58,072 bases of DNA, from assembly GCA_015654475.1 (NCBI GenBank), contig JAATGV010000029.1, positions 1 to 58,072 of the forward strand, written 5' to 3'. Source of the stretch: Actinomycetales bacterium (GTDB lineage Bacteria > Actinomycetota > Actinomycetes > Actinomycetales > Microbacteriaceae). The notes below the pieces were generated by a model that saw only the letters and a program-made list of their open reading frames with translations, ran no database searches and was not told the origin of the DNA. A program made the position numbers and the translations under genes. Below are positions 43,556 through 53,384 of this stretch, piece after piece; the stretch's first letter is position 1; every line of letters starts with the position of its first letter.

Positions 43556-43999
43556 ATGATTAATCCGGCGATCGCGGGCAAGGTGTACCCGCCGACGACC
43601 CCATATCTGGTTGGGCGCGAGAAGATCCGCGAGTTCGCAACCGCAACCGGCACGCAGACCGCATTGTGCACTGATGTCGAGGCGGCGCGTGGTGCGGGGT
43701 ATGCGGATGTTGTCGCGCCGCCGACGTTCGCTGTGATCATCTCCCAGAAGGCTGAGACGGCTTTACTCTTCGACCCTGAGGCGGATATCGACTTCGAACA
43801 CCTGGTGCATGGCGAGCAGAAGTTTTCGCACCATAAGGCGATCGTCGCGGGCGACGAGCTCTCAGCCACCCTCACAGTGACGTCTGTCAAAGCCCTGGGC
43901 GGCAACTCGATGCTGACCACCACAACCGAGATCGTCGACGATGCTGGCGAGCCGGTCAGCACGGCCGTTGCGACCTTCGTCATTCGAGGTGTGGCATGA
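43556..43999 (+). CDS. MaoC-type dehydratase subunit (HadA-like, FAS1-type hydratase domain)
   Basis: A 147-residue hot-dog protein (NPAIAGKVYPPTTPYLVGRE, ALCTDVEAARGAGYADVVAP, PTFAVI, FEHLVHGEQKFSHHK). It lacks the catalytic Asp/His of MaoC and acts as the partner subunit in HadA/HadC-type (3R)-hydroxyacyl-ACP dehydratases. Its stop overlaps the next start (ATGA at 43996). Confidence 0.88.
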   Translation: MINPAIAGKVYPPTTPYLVGREKIREFATATGTQTALCTDVEAARGAGYADVVAPPTFAVIISQKAETALLFDPEADIDFEHLVHGEQKFSHHKAIVAGDELSATLTVTSVKALGGNSMLTTTTEIVDDAGEPVSTAVATFVIRGVA

Positions 44000-44415
44000 C
44001 AAATCTGAGCACTGCCCCCGCTTTCACCCCCGGCGACGTCATTGCTGAGTCGACTATCACCGTGACTCGCGAAACCTTGGTTCGATATGCGGGTGCGTCG
44101 GGCGACTTCAACCCGATTCACTATCGCGACGATATTGCCTCTGCTGCTGGCCTCCCTGGTGTGATTGCCCAAGGGATGCTCACGATGGGACTTGCGATCG
44201 GTGTCTTGACGGACGCGCTCGGCGACCCGTCTCGCGTTGTCGAATACGGTTGCCGGTTCGCGCGGCATGTCATCGTCGATCCATCGCTCGGCGCCCAATT
44301 GCATATCGTTGCCACGGTAAAAGAGGTGCGCGACGCGACCGCGACTGTGGCGTTGGCGGCCTCGGTCGATGGTGCTCAGGTACTGGTCAAGGCCGTCGCC
44401 ACGGTGGCTTTATGA
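43996..44415 (+). CDS. MaoC-type dehydratase catalytic subunit (HadB-like)
   Basis: A 139-residue hot-dog protein with the catalytic MaoC motif GASGDFNPIHYRDD and the following LPGVIAQGMLTMGLA. With the preceding gene it forms a two-subunit hydroxyacyl-ACP dehydratase of fatty acid elongation. Coupled on both sides by 4-nt overlaps to the HadA-like gene and murB. Confidence 0.9.
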   Translation: MTNLSTAPAFTPGDVIAESTITVTRETLVRYAGASGDFNPIHYRDDIASAAGLPGVIAQGMLTMGLAIGVLTDALGDPSRVVEYGCRFARHVIVDPSLGAQLHIVATVKEVRDATATVALAASVDGAQVLVKAVATVAL

Positions 44416-45530
44416 CGTTTGCGTCTGCGCCTCGGTTTGCAGATTTGACCACGATGGGGGTTGGTGGACCGTCGGACGACTATCGTGAAGTTCACTCGAC
44501 CCCCGATCTCATCGCGACGGTGCAGGAAGTATGGGCGAGCGGCGAACAGTGGTTGGTGTGCGGCGGCGGATCCAATCTGCTTGTCTCTGATGAGGGCTTT
44601 GATGGTGTCGTCATCGCGCCGCGCAGCCAGGGTATTCGTGTTGTCGACGAGCTTGGTCCGCAGGTGATCGTCCAGGTGGATGCCGGGGTCGAGTGGGATG
44701 CGCTCGTTGAGCACGCCGTCGCCACTGGTTGGGGTGGCATCGAGGCACTCTCGGGAATCCCTGGTCGAGTTGGCGCGGCCCCCATCCAGAACATTGGAGC
44801 ATATGGCAGCGAGTTCGCTTCAGTTGCCGTCGGCGTTGAGTTTCTTGATGAAGGTAGCGAGAAGGCAGCCACGGTGGCCGCAGTCGAGTGCGCATTCGGC
44901 TATAGAACGAGTGCTTTCAAAGAGGGGCGTGTCGGCATCGTAACCAGCGTTACGCTTGCCCTCGATGTCGGAGGCTATTCCGCTCCCATCGCTTATGCTC
45001 AGCTTTCCGACAAGCTCGGAGTTCCCCTCGGCTCGCGCATTGAGGCAGGCCGGGTGCGCGAGGCGGTGTTGGCCTTGCGTCGATCGAAAGGCATGGTTTT
45101 TGACCCCTCCGACCCGGATACGCACGGTTGCGGTTCGTTCTTTGTGAATCCGGTGGTGAGCGCCGACATGCTTGCGCTACTGCCGTCGGGAACGCCGTAT
45201 TGGCGCCAGCCCGTCGAGGAAAATCAGTCGACCGTCATCCCGCTCGATGCGTTGGCAACCGTCGACGTGCCTCAACGCGTCGAGACCGCTCCGTCCAGTG
45301 TCAAGCTCAGCGCTGCCTGGCTGATCGAGCACGCCGGCATCGGTCGGGGCTTCAGCCTGCCGGGCTCGGGGGCGGCGGTTTCCCCCAAACACACGCTTGC
45401 CATCACGAATCGTGGCAGCGCTACCGCGGCAGACGTTGTCGAGCTTGCCGGCTACATTCAGACGCGCGTCGCCTCGGAGTTCGGCGTAGTGCTTCAACCC
45501 GAACCGCGCCTTGTCGGGCTCAGCCTCTAA
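44412..45530 (+). CDS. murB: UDP-N-acetylenolpyruvoylglucosamine reductase
   Basis: MurB reduces the enolpyruvyl group to make UDP-N-acetylmuramic acid for peptidoglycan. The FAD-binding parts are clear: [59 protein letters not shown] and, late, [11 protein letters not shown] with [22 protein letters not shown] 44412 overlaps the HadB-like stop (ATGA) and gives 372 residues. It converges with catalase, sharing 4 bp at the stops. Confidence 0.95.
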   Translation: MTFASAPRFADLTTMGVGGPSDDYREVHSTPDLIATVQEVWASGEQWLVCGGGSNLLVSDEGFDGVVIAPRSQGIRVVDELGPQVIVQVDAGVEWDALVEHAVATGWGGIEALSGIPGRVGAAPIQNIGAYGSEFASVAVGVEFLDEGSEKAATVAAVECAFGYRTSAFKEGRVGIVTSVTLALDVGGYSAPIAYAQLSDKLGVPLGSRIEAGRVREAVLALRRSKGMVFDPSDPDTHGCGSFFVNPVVSADMLALLPSGTPYWRQPVEENQSTVIPLDALATVDVPQRVETAPSSVKLSAAWLIEHAGIGRGFSLPGSGAAVSPKHTLAITNRGSATAADVVELAGYIQTRVASEFGVVLQPEPRLVGLSL

Positions 45531-46990
45531 ACTGCGAGCGCGATGCCAACGTTCGACGCTACGCGTTGCGCCGTTGTCGGGTCGATGCTGTTCCAATACC
45601 CGAGGAAGTTGTGTTTGACGACGTCCCGGGTCAACGCTTGGTACTGACCGGTAAGGGTGTCAACGAGGCGGTCGCGCTGTTCGGGCGTGAACACGTCGCG
45701 CACCAGGCTTCCGGCCTGGCCGAAATCGTCGTCCTGAGCATGCAGCGTTGCGGCCGCCCGAGTCAACTCGCCGTCTGACTCCCATCCTGGACCCTCTGCC
45801 GCCAACGCCGGGTCGGCCTTTGGGCCGCCGAACGAGTTGGGCGCGTAGACAGGCTGAGCAGGATCTGCGGGGAAGTGCCGCATATGGCCGTCTTTCGAAT
45901 AGCTGTTGACTTCTGCAAGCGGACGGTTGACGGGCAACTCGTTGTAGTTGGAGCCGATGCGGTATCGGTGGGCGTCGGCGTAGGAAAACACGCGGGCAAG
46001 AAGCATCTTGTCCGGGCTGACGTCGATTCCGCGCACAAGGTTTGACGGTTCGAATGCGGCTTGCTCAATTTGCGCGAAGTAGTTGTCTGGGTTTTTGTTC
46101 AGCTCAAACGAGCCGACTGGGATAAGTGGATAGTCGTGGTGCGACCACACCTTGGTCAGGTCGAATGGGTTGAAGCGATATGCCTTGGCATCGTCGTAGG
46201 GCATGACCTGGATGGACACCTTCCATCGCGGGAAGTCTTTCCTCTCGATGGCGTCGAACAGGTCGCGCAGGTAGTAGTCGGTGTCAACGCCGACGATCTG
46301 CTCCGCCTCGGCGCTGGTGATGTTCTGCTCGCCCTGCTCGGTATGGAAGTGATACTTGACCCAGAACCGTTCGCCTGTGGCATTGATCCACTGGTAGGTG
46401 TGTGATCCGTAGCCGTTCATGGTCCGCCACGACGCCGGCAACCCGCGGTCGCCCATGAGATAGGTGACTTGGTGTGCTGTCTCTGGCGAAAGGGTCCAGA
46501 AGTCCCATTGCATGTCCGCGTCGCGCAGGTGCGTGTCTGGCAGGCGCTTCTGCGAATGGATGAAGTCGGGGAACTTGATCCCATCGCGAATGAAGAACAC
46601 GGGAGTGTTGTTGCCGACGATGTCGTAGTTGCCTTCAGTCGTATAGAACTTCAGCGCAAACCCGCGCACGTCGCGCCAGGTGTCTGGGCTGCCGAGTTCA
46701 CCGGCTACCGACGAGAATCGGGCAAGCATCGGCGTCTCGACACCCTTCTGGAAGAGTGCTGCCCTGGTGTAGGCGGAGACGTCTTCAGTGATGGTGAGTG
46801 TGCCGAATGCACCGCCGCCCTTGGCATGTACAACACGCTCAGGCACGCGCTCGCGATTGAACTGTGCCAGCTTCTCGACGAGATAGCGGTCATGGAGCAC
46901 GACGGGACCGTCTTGGCCGACTGTCCGTGAGAATTCGTCTGATGCAACGGGTGCACCGGTGGTGGTCGTGGTGGGTCTTTCGGGTGTCAT
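45527..46990 (-). CDS. katA: Catalase (clade 3, KatA type)
   Basis: A 487-residue haem catalase that degrades hydrogen peroxide. The distal His (His55) lies in [34 protein letters not shown] and [21 protein letters not shown] follow, and the proximal haem Tyr is in [14 protein letters not shown]. The size is that of small-subunit catalases. It lies 18 bp downstream of the Fur-type gene on the same strand, forming a furA-katA operon with a FurA box upstream. Confidence 0.95.
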   Translation of the reverse strand: MTPERPTTTTTGAPVASDEFSRTVGQDGPVVLHDRYLVEKLAQFNRERVPERVVHAKGGGAFGTLTITEDVSAYTRAALFQKGVETPMLARFSSVAGELGSPDTWRDVRGFALKFYTTEGNYDIVGNNTPVFFIRDGIKFPDFIHSQKRLPDTHLRDADMQWDFWTLSPETAHQVTYLMGDRGLPASWRTMNGYGSHTYQWINATGERFWVKYHFHTEQGEQNITSAEAEQIVGVDTDYYLRDLFDAIERKDFPRWKVSIQVMPYDDAKAYRFNPFDLTKVWSHHDYPLIPVGSFELNKNPDNYFAQIEQAAFEPSNLVRGIDVSPDKMLLARVFSYADAHRYRIGSNYNELPVNRPLAEVNSYSKDGHMRHFPADPAQPVYAPNSFGGPKADPALAAEGPGWESDGELTRAAATLHAQDDDFGQAGSLVRDVFTPEQRDRLVDTLTGQYQALTRDVVKHNFLGYWNSIDPTTAQRVASNVGIALAV

Positions 46991-47008
46991 GGGAGTGGGC
47001 TTCTTTCG

Positions 47009-47557
47009 TTATCGTTTGGCTTGGATGGTGCTGGATGTGGGGGCAGGGGACGTTCGCGCGTGGGAATGACTTTGCGTGAGCGGGATGGATGGCTGCAATG
47101 CTTCGTGAGCCATGTTCCGCATCTCGCATTCGGCACAGACTCCGCGGAAAGTCACGCTCGCTTCCACTAGCCGCATGCCATGAGTGTCTTCGGGAGTGAG
47201 GCAAGGTGCCTCACCGACAACGCAGTCAACGTCTTCTATTCGGCCGCAGCTCACACATTGGATGTGATGGTGGTTGTCGCCAATGCGTGTCTCGTAGTGG
47301 GCACTTGCCGATTCGGGCAGGCTCACGCGGCGCAGCACGCCTACACGTGTGAGGTCGTTGACGATGCCGTGGACGGTCTGTCTGGTGACACCGTGGAGGC
47401 TGAGCGCGAGGCTGGTGTAGATCGCATCGGCATCGGCATGGGGATGGGTCTGTACGTACTCGAGCGCCTTGAGCCGTGGCACCGTGACGCGCAGGCCGAG
47501 GTTGCGCAGCATTGCACTCCATTGCTCGGCCGAGCGTTCTCCCGTTGTCTTTGTCAC
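47009..47557 (-). CDS. FurA/PerR-type peroxide-responsive regulator
   Basis: A 182-residue Fur-family protein with winged helix (RVTVPRLKALEYVQTHPHAD, GVTRQTVHGIVNDLTRVGVL), the metal site NHHHIQCVSCGRIEDVDC and a second Cys pair CAECEMRN, giving a structural zinc site. The location upstream of a catalase gene, the divergent-free operon layout and a perfect palindrome in front of it point to a FurA-type sensor of peroxide that represses its own operon. GTG 47557 starts the protein. The tail of about 35 residues is Ser/Thr/His-rich and variable. Confidence 0.9.
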   Translation of the reverse strand: MTKTTGERSAEQWSAMLRNLGLRVTVPRLKALEYVQTHPHADADAIYTSLALSLHGVTRQTVHGIVNDLTRVGVLRRVSLPESASAHYETRIGDNHHHIQCVSCGRIEDVDCVVGEAPCLTPEDTHGMRLVEASVTFRGVCAECEMRNMAHEALQPSIPLTQSHSHARTSPAPTSSTIQAKR

Positions 47558-47573
47558 GCCTCCATCATCGCGC

Positions 47574-47598
47574 CTTATTTTGAATTAGTCAAAATAAG
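47574..47598. promoter_or_regulatory. FurA-type operator upstream of furA-katA
   Basis: CTTATTTTGA (47574-47583) and TCAAAATAAG (47589-47598) form a perfect 10-bp inverted repeat with a 5-nt spacer ATTAG. It lies 16 bp in front of the regulator's start codon, a standard position for autorepression. An overlapping minus-strand TTGACT/GATGAT pair at 17-bp spacing may be the promoter. Confidence 0.85.
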
Positions 47599-47858
47599 GG
47601 ACGTCGGGTATCTGTCATGACTCGCGGCTGACCTTGGCATATGTCGATTCGTTGCATCCGTGCCGTGCATTGGTGGATGTCGGCCAATCGTGGTGCACGA
47701 TTCTTCACTACAACAGGAAAAACGCAGACGTGTTGTCCTCATCAGACCGAGGGGCAGATATTCCTGTCACAGTGACGATAACGCGACGTGAATCTGTGCG
47801 ACCCGGATACAGAGGATCCCATGCCACGGGCGCACGCCACCGTGTCTGGGCGAAGCGC

Positions 47859-49058
47859 CTACCCTTTGGCGAAGAAGTCGACGATGCGCTGAGCACCCTC
47901 GACGAGCTGATCGTCGCCAAGTGCATACGACAGCCGGAGGTATCCGCCCTCGCCAAAGGCTTCGCCTGGGACGACAGCCACTCGAGCCTTGTCAAGCAGC
48001 AGGTCGGCCAGCTGAAGTGACGTATCCACCTGCACTCCAGACCACGTGCGACCCAGCAGCCCGCGTACATCGGGATAGGCGTAGAAAGCGCCGCCCGGCA
48101 TCGGCAACACGACTTCGGGTATCGACCTCAGCAGATCGACGATGAGGTGACGTCGACGATCGAACGCCAGACGCATCTCTTCGACCGGCTCCTGCGTCCC
48201 ATCCAGTGCCACGACCGCAGCCCGTTGAGAGATATTCGAAACATTGGAAGTCAGATGCGACTGGAGATTGCCGGCAGCCTTGATGAAATCCAAGGGGCCG
48301 ACCGCCCACCCAAGCCGCCAGCCTGTCATGGCATATGTCTTCGCAACTCCATTGAGAAGCACTATCCGGTCCAACGAAGTCTTGGGCGCCACAGAAGCGA
48401 TGCTCGTAGCCGACCCTCCGTCATACGTGAGGTTCTGGTAAATCTCGTCGGCGATGATCCAGAGGTCGTGAGAATCTGCCCATGCCGCGATGGCCGCGGT
48501 CTGCTCAGCGGAATATACAGCACCCGTCGGGTTCGACGGCGAGACGAACAACAGCGCCTTGGTGCGGGGCGTGACAGACGCCTCGAGCTGCGCGATCGTT
48601 GCGAGGTAGCCGGCCTCGGCACCTGCAAAGACCGGCACCGTGACACCACCCGCAAGCCGGATGGCCTCAGGGTACGTGGTCCAGTAGGGCGCAGGGACGA
48701 TTACCTCGTCTCCGGGATCCAGCAGGGTGGCAAATGTCTCATAGACCGCCTGCTTGCCCCCGTTCGTAACGATCACCTGCGATGGCTCGACTGTAAGGCC
48801 ACTGTCGCGTGCGGTCTTGCGCACAATCGCCTCACGGAGGTCTGGCAGCCCCGAACTCGGGGTGTAGTGATAATTGCGTGGGTCACGCACTGCGGCCTCG
48901 GCAGCCGCCACAATGTGGGCGGGGGTGGGGAAGTCGGGTTCGCCGGCCGCGAAGCCGATCACATCCACCCCCTCGGTTTTAAGCTGCTTGGCTTTCGCGT
49001 CCACTTTAAGCGTGGCGGATTCGGCGATGGATGCGATGCGGGCCGAGATACGAGGCAT
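47859..49058 (-). CDS. Pyridoxal-phosphate aspartate aminotransferase
   Basis: A 399-residue fold-type I aminotransferase. Motifs: [67 protein letters not shown], and the PLP lysine in [20 protein letters not shown]. It likely converts aspartate and 2-oxoglutarate to oxaloacetate and glutamate. ATG 49058. It stands alone; the 217-bp gap to the tRNA holds no other gene. Confidence 0.92.
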   Translation of the reverse strand: MPRISARIASIAESATLKVDAKAKQLKTEGVDVIGFAAGEPDFPTPAHIVAAAEAAVRDPRNYHYTPSSGLPDLREAIVRKTARDSGLTVEPSQVIVTNGGKQAVYETFATLLDPGDEVIVPAPYWTTYPEAIRLAGGVTVPVFAGAEAGYLATIAQLEASVTPRTKALLFVSPSNPTGAVYSAEQTAAIAAWADSHDLWIIADEIYQNLTYDGGSATSIASVAPKTSLDRIVLLNGVAKTYAMTGWRLGWAVGPLDFIKAAGNLQSHLTSNVSNISQRAAVVALDGTQEPVEEMRLAFDRRRHLIVDLLRSIPEVVLPMPGGAFYAYPDVRGLLGRTWSGVQVDTSLQLADLLLDKARVAVVPGEAFGEGGYLRLSYALGDDQLVEGAQRIVDFFAKG

Positions 49059-49275
49059 ATGAACAAGCCTAGCGAATGCGGGCGGGGCAAACAGGTCGGG
49101 TTGCCGGTATCGGCTTTACAGATGAGGTCTCGATCACGTAAACTCGACCACGGTAGTTGAAACCTGCCAAGATTTTCTGTGCCCAAAATTGGCGTGCACC
49201 TGTCAATCACTCAAATGTGTGGTCGTGTGGGCGTATGTGGTTTAGCGGGAAGGCTCCGGGGGTTTCGGCATCCAT

Positions 49276-49348
49276 AGGGCGGTGGCTCAATTGGTAGAGC
49301 AGCGGTCTCCAAAACCGCAGGTTGCAGGTTCAAGTCCTGTCCGCCCTG
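49276..49348 (+). tRNA. tRNA-Trp (CCA)
   Basis: Acceptor AGGGCGG (49276-49282) pairs with CCGCCCT (49341-49347); discriminator G. The anticodon CCA at 49309-49311 is in the loop CTCCAAA between GCGGT and ACCGC. It lies just before secE, the conserved actinobacterial order. Confidence 0.95.
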
Positions 49349-49390
49349 CAGGTCGCACAGGTCGTGCGAACGGCACCGAGAGGTAACGAC

Positions 49391-49666
49391 GTGGCAGCTT
49401 CAGTTGAAGAACCAAGTGAAGACATCGTCGCAAAGTCCCGTAAGGACCGTGCGGCGCAGAAGAACATTTTTGGCCGTATTCGGCTGTTCTTTCAGCAAGT
49501 CTTCAATGAGTTGAAGAAGGTTTCTACTCCGTCGCGTAGCGAACTGATCAAGTACACGGCTGTTGTTCTGGCCTTCGTGATTGTGATGATGGCGATTCTT
49601 GGCCTGCTCGATTGGATTTTCAGCATGCTTGTCGTATGGCTGTTCGGCGGCGGGCTGACCGGTTAA
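49391..49666 (+). CDS. secE: Preprotein translocase subunit SecE
   Basis: A 91-residue essential clamp of the SecYEG channel. Its hallmark FFQQVFNELKKVSTPSRSEL is followed by one membrane helix (VVLAFVIVMMAILGLLDWIF). GTG 49391 has GAGAGGT upstream. It reads with nusG, rplK and rplA as one transcription group. Confidence 0.95.
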   Translation: MAASVEEPSEDIVAKSRKDRAAQKNIFGRIRLFFQQVFNELKKVSTPSRSELIKYTAVVLAFVIVMMAILGLLDWIFSMLVVWLFGGGLTG

Positions 49667-49729
49667 ATCGTCGCAAGCGACGGCCGGTGGTAACACACAC
49701 GTGTGATGTAAGAAGAAAGCGATAATAAC

Positions 49730-50668
49730 GTGGCAGATATTGACGAGACAGAGCTAGGCACCGAAGAGGTGGAGCTTGGCTTCTCGACCGCTGATGCCCC
49801 CTCTGGGGAGGCTGCAGAGGTCGCCGACCTTGAGGTGTCGGTAGACGAGCAGAACGATAGCGCCATCTCGCTTGACGACCCAGAAGTTGTCGACGATCTG
49901 GAATCGGGCGATGACGAAGCTGCTGACGACGAGACGCTTTCGGTTGTTGACGACATTTTGGTTGATGACGATGGTGTTGTTATCGATGATGTGGATACTG
50001 AGGCGGGCATCGATGACGAGGCGCCTGAGGTCGATCCATATGACGACTTCCGGCGTGAGCTGAGGTCGCAGCAGGGCAAGTGGTATGTCGTGCATTCTTA
50101 TGCGGGTTACGAGAAGCGCGTAAAAGAGAACTTGCTGCGTCGCAGGGACAACGCCACTCGCGAGGGTGAGGCAGGCGGAGAAGACATCTTCCAGGTCGAG
50201 GTTCCTGTTGAAGAGGTTCGTGAGATCAAGAACGGCCAGCCCAAGATGGTCAAGCGGGTTCGCATCCCCGGTTACGTCTTGGTGCGCATGAACTTGAACG
50301 AAGACACCTGGTCGCTTGTTCGTCATACGCCTGCTGTGACAGGGTTTGTCGGCAACGCCCACAACCCCAGCCCATTGCGCACGAGCGAAGCATTCGAAAT
50401 GCTGAAGACCCTTGTCGACATCCAGATCTCAGAGGCAGAGACCATCGAGCAGGCGAAGGGCAATAAAGCTAAGGCCAAGCGCTCGGTTCCGACACTCATC
50501 GACTATGAGATCGGCGAAACCATTCAGATCAAGGACGGCTCGTTCGCTGGTCTGCCTGGAACGCTCAGCGAGATCAATGCTGAGAGTGGCAAGCTGATCG
50601 TGCTTGTCTCGCTCTTCGAGCGTGAGACCCCTGTCGAGCTCTCATACGACCAGGTCAGCAAACTCTAG
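49730..50668 (+). CDS. nusG: Transcription elongation/termination factor NusG
   Basis: NusG ties RNA polymerase to ribosomes or Rho. The 312-residue protein has a long acidic, Asp/Glu-rich N-terminal extension of about 105 residues, common in actinobacteria. The NGN domain then starts at [20 protein letters not shown], and the KOW domain is near the end ([20 protein letters not shown]). GTG 49730. Confidence 0.95.
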   Translation: MADIDETELGTEEVELGFSTADAPSGEAAEVADLEVSVDEQNDSAISLDDPEVVDDLESGDDEAADDETLSVVDDILVDDDGVVIDDVDTEAGIDDEAPEVDPYDDFRRELRSQQGKWYVVHSYAGYEKRVKENLLRRRDNATREGEAGGEDIFQVEVPVEEVREIKNGQPKMVKRVRIPGYVLVRMNLNEDTWSLVRHTPAVTGFVGNAHNPSPLRTSEAFEMLKTLVDIQISEAETIEQAKGNKAKAKRSVPTLIDYEIGETIQIKDGSFAGLPGTLSEINAESGKLIVLVSLFERETPVELSYDQVSKL

Positions 50669-50731
50669 GTTTTCAGATTTCTGCCATCCACATGGGGTGC
50701 CAGAAAACACATAGGTAGTAAGGAAAGAAAA

Positions 50732-51160
50732 ATGGCAGCGAAGAAGGTCACTGGCCTGATCAAGCTCCAGATCAACGCAGGTGCGGCCAACCCGGCCCCA
50801 CCAATTGGCCCAGCATTGGGTCAGCACGGCGTCAATATCATGGAGTTTTGCAAGGCATACAATGCGGCTACCGAGTCGCAAAAGGGCAATGTTGTCCCGG
50901 TTGAGATCACGGTGTACGAGGATCGCTCGTTCACGTTCGTGCTCAAGACGCCGCCGGCAGCAGAGCTGATCAAGAAGGCAGCAGGGGTTCCCAAGGGCTC
51001 CGGTACGCCGCACACGGTTAAGGTCGCCAGCATCACGAAAGATCAGGTTCGCCAGATCGCTGAGTCGAAGATGGCCGACCTGAACGCGAACGATATCGAC
51101 GCCGCTTCGAAGATCATCGAGGGCACTGCGCGTTCGATGGGCGTTACGGTCGTCGCGTAA
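50732..51160 (+). CDS. rplK: 50S ribosomal protein L11
   Basis: The 142-residue ribosomal protein binds the GTPase centre of 23S rRNA. The start [20 protein letters not shown] and [20 protein letters not shown] are characteristic. AAGGAAAG lies before ATG 50732. Confidence 0.97.
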   Translation: MAAKKVTGLIKLQINAGAANPAPPIGPALGQHGVNIMEFCKAYNAATESQKGNVVPVEITVYEDRSFTFVLKTPPAAELIKKAAGVPKGSGTPHTVKVASITKDQVRQIAESKMADLNANDIDAASKIIEGTARSMGVTVVA

Positions 51161-51265
51161 ACAAAAACTGAAAACGTGGGAGGGCCGCGCCGGCCCGAAA
51201 CCACAACTGCACACACTGCGGGATAGCGCTGGAAGGCATGTCCCCAATAACGAAAGAAGTAGCAG

Positions 51266-51958
51266 ATGGCAAGGCGTTCAAAAGCCTATGTGGCCGCGGC
51301 AGAGAAGATCGAGCCCGGCAAGTTGTACACCCCAGCAGAGGCGGTCTCGATTGCTCGTGAGACTGGCTCAGCAAAAACCGATTCAACCGTTGAGGTCGCC
51401 TTGAAGGTTGGTGTCGATCCCCGCAAGGCGGATCAGATGGTTCGTGGAACCGTCAGCCTTCCTCACGGCACCGGTAAGACTGCGCGCGTGATCGTATTTG
51501 CGATCGGCGACGCTGCAGAGGCAGCCATTGCAGCGGGTGCGGACGAAGTCGGTTGCGACGATCTCATTGAGAAGGTTGCCGCTGGTTACACCGCGTTCGA
51601 TTCGGCGGTCGCTACCCCAGACATGATGGGCAAGGTAGGCCGGCTTGGCAAGGTTCTCGGTCCTCGTGGCCTCATGCCAAACCCGAAGACCGGAACAGTG
51701 ACGCCGAATGCGGCGAAGGCTGTCACCGACATCAAGGGCGGCAAGATCGAGTTTCGCACCGACAAGCACTCCAACATCCACTTCATCGTTGGCAAGGCCT
51801 CTTTCACGAGTGAGCAGCTCGAAGAGAACTTGCGTGCGACATTGGATGAGGTCGTTCGCTTGAAGCCCTCGTCGTCTAAGGGCCGTTACCTGCAGAAGGG
51901 CGTCGTCTCGACCACCTTCGGCCCAGGTATCCCCCTCGACATCAATGTCTTCAACTAG
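51266..51958 (+). CDS. rplA: 50S ribosomal protein L1
   Basis: The 230-residue L1 protein ([75 protein letters not shown]). It follows rplK after 105 bp, a leader in which L1-type autoregulation is possible but which I could not prove by eye. A strong terminator follows. Confidence 0.97.
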   Translation: MARRSKAYVAAAEKIEPGKLYTPAEAVSIARETGSAKTDSTVEVALKVGVDPRKADQMVRGTVSLPHGTGKTARVIVFAIGDAAEAAIAAGADEVGCDDLIEKVAAGYTAFDSAVATPDMMGKVGRLGKVLGPRGLMPNPKTGTVTPNAAKAVTDIKGGKIEFRTDKHSNIHFIVGKASFTSEQLEENLRATLDEVVRLKPSSSKGRYLQKGVVSTTFGPGIPLDINVFN

Positions 51959-51978
51959 GGCGTAACCCAGCTCAACGC

Positions 51979-52019
51979 CGAATGGGCCCGACCACATGAT
52001 TTGTGGTCGGGCCCATTCG
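51979..52019. terminator. 18-bp perfect hairpin terminator after rplA
   Basis: CGAATGGGCCCGACCACA (51979-51996) pairs without mismatch to 52002-52019 around a 5-nt loop TGATT. It is followed by CGATTTAGC, a weak U-tract. It separates the ribosomal operon from the opposite-strand HPr gene and could work both ways. Confidence 0.85.
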
Positions 52020-52063
52020 CGATTTAGCGGCAGTTCCTCTGCCGCGTGGCTAATTGTTGACTG

Positions 52064-52330
52064 TTAGCCCTGGTTCTCAAGAAGCTGCTTGAGGTCGTCT
52101 GCAACCGCGTCGGCGTTTTCCCCATCAACGGTGAGTTCGACAACATCTCCCTTGGCAATGCCAAGTGAGAGTACAGACAAAATGCTTGACGCATCCACCG
52201 ACGCTGCACCTTGTTTGGCAATAGTGACCGAGGTCTGCGATTCGTTGACCTTCTGAACGAATTCAGATGCGGGGCGCGCGTGCAAGCCAACCGGGTCGGT
52301 GATCGTGACGCTACGGGTAACTGTAGTCAT
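52064..52330 (-). CDS. PTS phosphocarrier protein HPr
   Basis: An 88-residue HPr (VTITDPVGLHARPASEFVQK) with the phosphorylated His17 (equal to His15) and the VDASSILSVLSLGI region with Ser. It carries phosphate from enzyme I to IIA domains. ATG 52330 is the likely start; an in-frame ATG at 52357 is possible. The next upstream gene on this strand is the IIB component. Confidence 0.92.
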   Translation of the reverse strand: MTTVTRSVTITDPVGLHARPASEFVQKVNESQTSVTIAKQGAASVDASSILSVLSLGIAKGDVVELTVDGENADAVADDLKQLLENQG

Positions 52331-52462
52331 TTCTTCATGCTCCATTTCGATAAACAACGTCGCCTGGTCGCGATGCCGTGGGGTTTCCTGTGAACGTCGG
52401 CCGACTCGAGGTTAGCCTCGGGCCGCCACAGGTCTGTTGTGGTGTGCGAGTTGCACGTGAGG

Positions 52463-52744
52463 TCACAGCTCGCTAACCAAGTCGGCAAGTTTACTGTCAA
52501 TTTCTGCGAGATCAAAAAAATTTGAGATAACAACTACGTCAGCTTGTAGGCCGTTGAGTTGGGTTTCAAACTCTGGCGATGTCAGGATGAGTGCCGCATC
52601 TATGGCGACATCTGGTGCTGAGTCGATGTCGGCGGCGATGACGACGGCTTCCTGCCCGCGCGCACGAAGAACTTTTTCGACGTTCATTTTGAGCAGCACC
52701 GATGTGCCAATGCCCATGCCGCACACCGTGACGATTTTCTGCAT
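52463..52744 (-). CDS. PTS sugar transporter IIB component
   Basis: A 93-residue IIB protein of the lactose/ascorbate/galactitol type: KIVTVCGMGIGTSVLLKMN, with phosphocysteine Cys8. It lies downstream of a IIA gene (30-bp gap) on the same strand. No membrane IIC is in the window, so the sugar is unknown. Confidence 0.88.
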   Translation of the reverse strand: MQKIVTVCGMGIGTSVLLKMNVEKVLRARGQEAVVIAADIDSAPDVAIDAALILTSPEFETQLNGLQADVVVISNFFDLAEIDSKLADLVSEL

Positions 52745-52774
52745 ATGTTCCTCTTGAGTAACTGTGGCCAGGTT

Positions 52775-53230
52775 TTACGCGTACGCGGCGAGTAGCGTCT
52801 TGAGGTTGCCAACCGACTTCGCCGAGAGCAACTCGGCACGGCGTTGGCTGTCGCCGAGAAGCGCCGCGAGGCTTGCCATCGTGGCGATGTGGGTTTCATG
52901 GCTGGCCGAGGACAGTCCGATAACCACTTTGACGGGGTCGTTTTCGGGATGCCCGAACTCGACAGGTGTCACAAGGCTGACCCAAGACAGGCCATCTGCG
53001 ATCACGCTTGGGCCCGGACGCGAGTGGGCGAGAGCGATATGAGGCACGATCACGATGTACGGGCCGTGCGCCTCAACCGCAGCAATCATTTCGTCGGTGT
53101 ACTCCGGAGTCGTGGCACCGCTCGCGGCAAGGGCTTCGCCCGAAAGGCGGACGGCATCTTTCCAGGAAGACACTTCTTGATTCAGTCGAATCGCTACTTC
53201 TGGAAGCGAGGTGACGAGGTTACGAGCCAT
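52775..53230 (-). CDS. PTS sugar transporter IIA component (mannitol/fructose/ascorbate type)
   Basis: A 151-residue PTS_EIIA_2 protein: YIVIVPHIALAHSRPGPS with the active His at residue 69 of the VPHxALAH pattern, and WVSLVTPVEFGHPENDPVKV. It would pass phosphate from HPr to the IIB. Upstream on the same strand lies the ROK regulator. Confidence 0.88.
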   Translation of the reverse strand: MARNLVTSLPEVAIRLNQEVSSWKDAVRLSGEALAASGATTPEYTDEMIAAVEAHGPYIVIVPHIALAHSRPGPSVIADGLSWVSLVTPVEFGHPENDPVKVVIGLSSASHETHIATMASLAALLGDSQRRAELLSAKSVGNLKTLLAAYA

Positions 53231-53384
53231 ATGGTGTGTTCCTTCCCAGTGTCATCGCCGCGCGGAGGTTCTTGTGGTCGAGTTTACGCGTCGGCGTGTA
53301 AAGCTTTGCTGTCAATGTGGTGACCGTCGTGTCTGTAGTCGGCTTTGACCTTGTCTGTATCACTACTCTGCCATTCTCGCAGTT

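Noticed and set aside
41497-44304. Two long antisense frames (394 and 540 codons) opposite the KimA-like gene and the dehydratase genes
   Set aside because: They are low-complexity His/Arg/Gln-rich translations that mirror the codon use of real genes on the plus strand, and have no recognisable domain.
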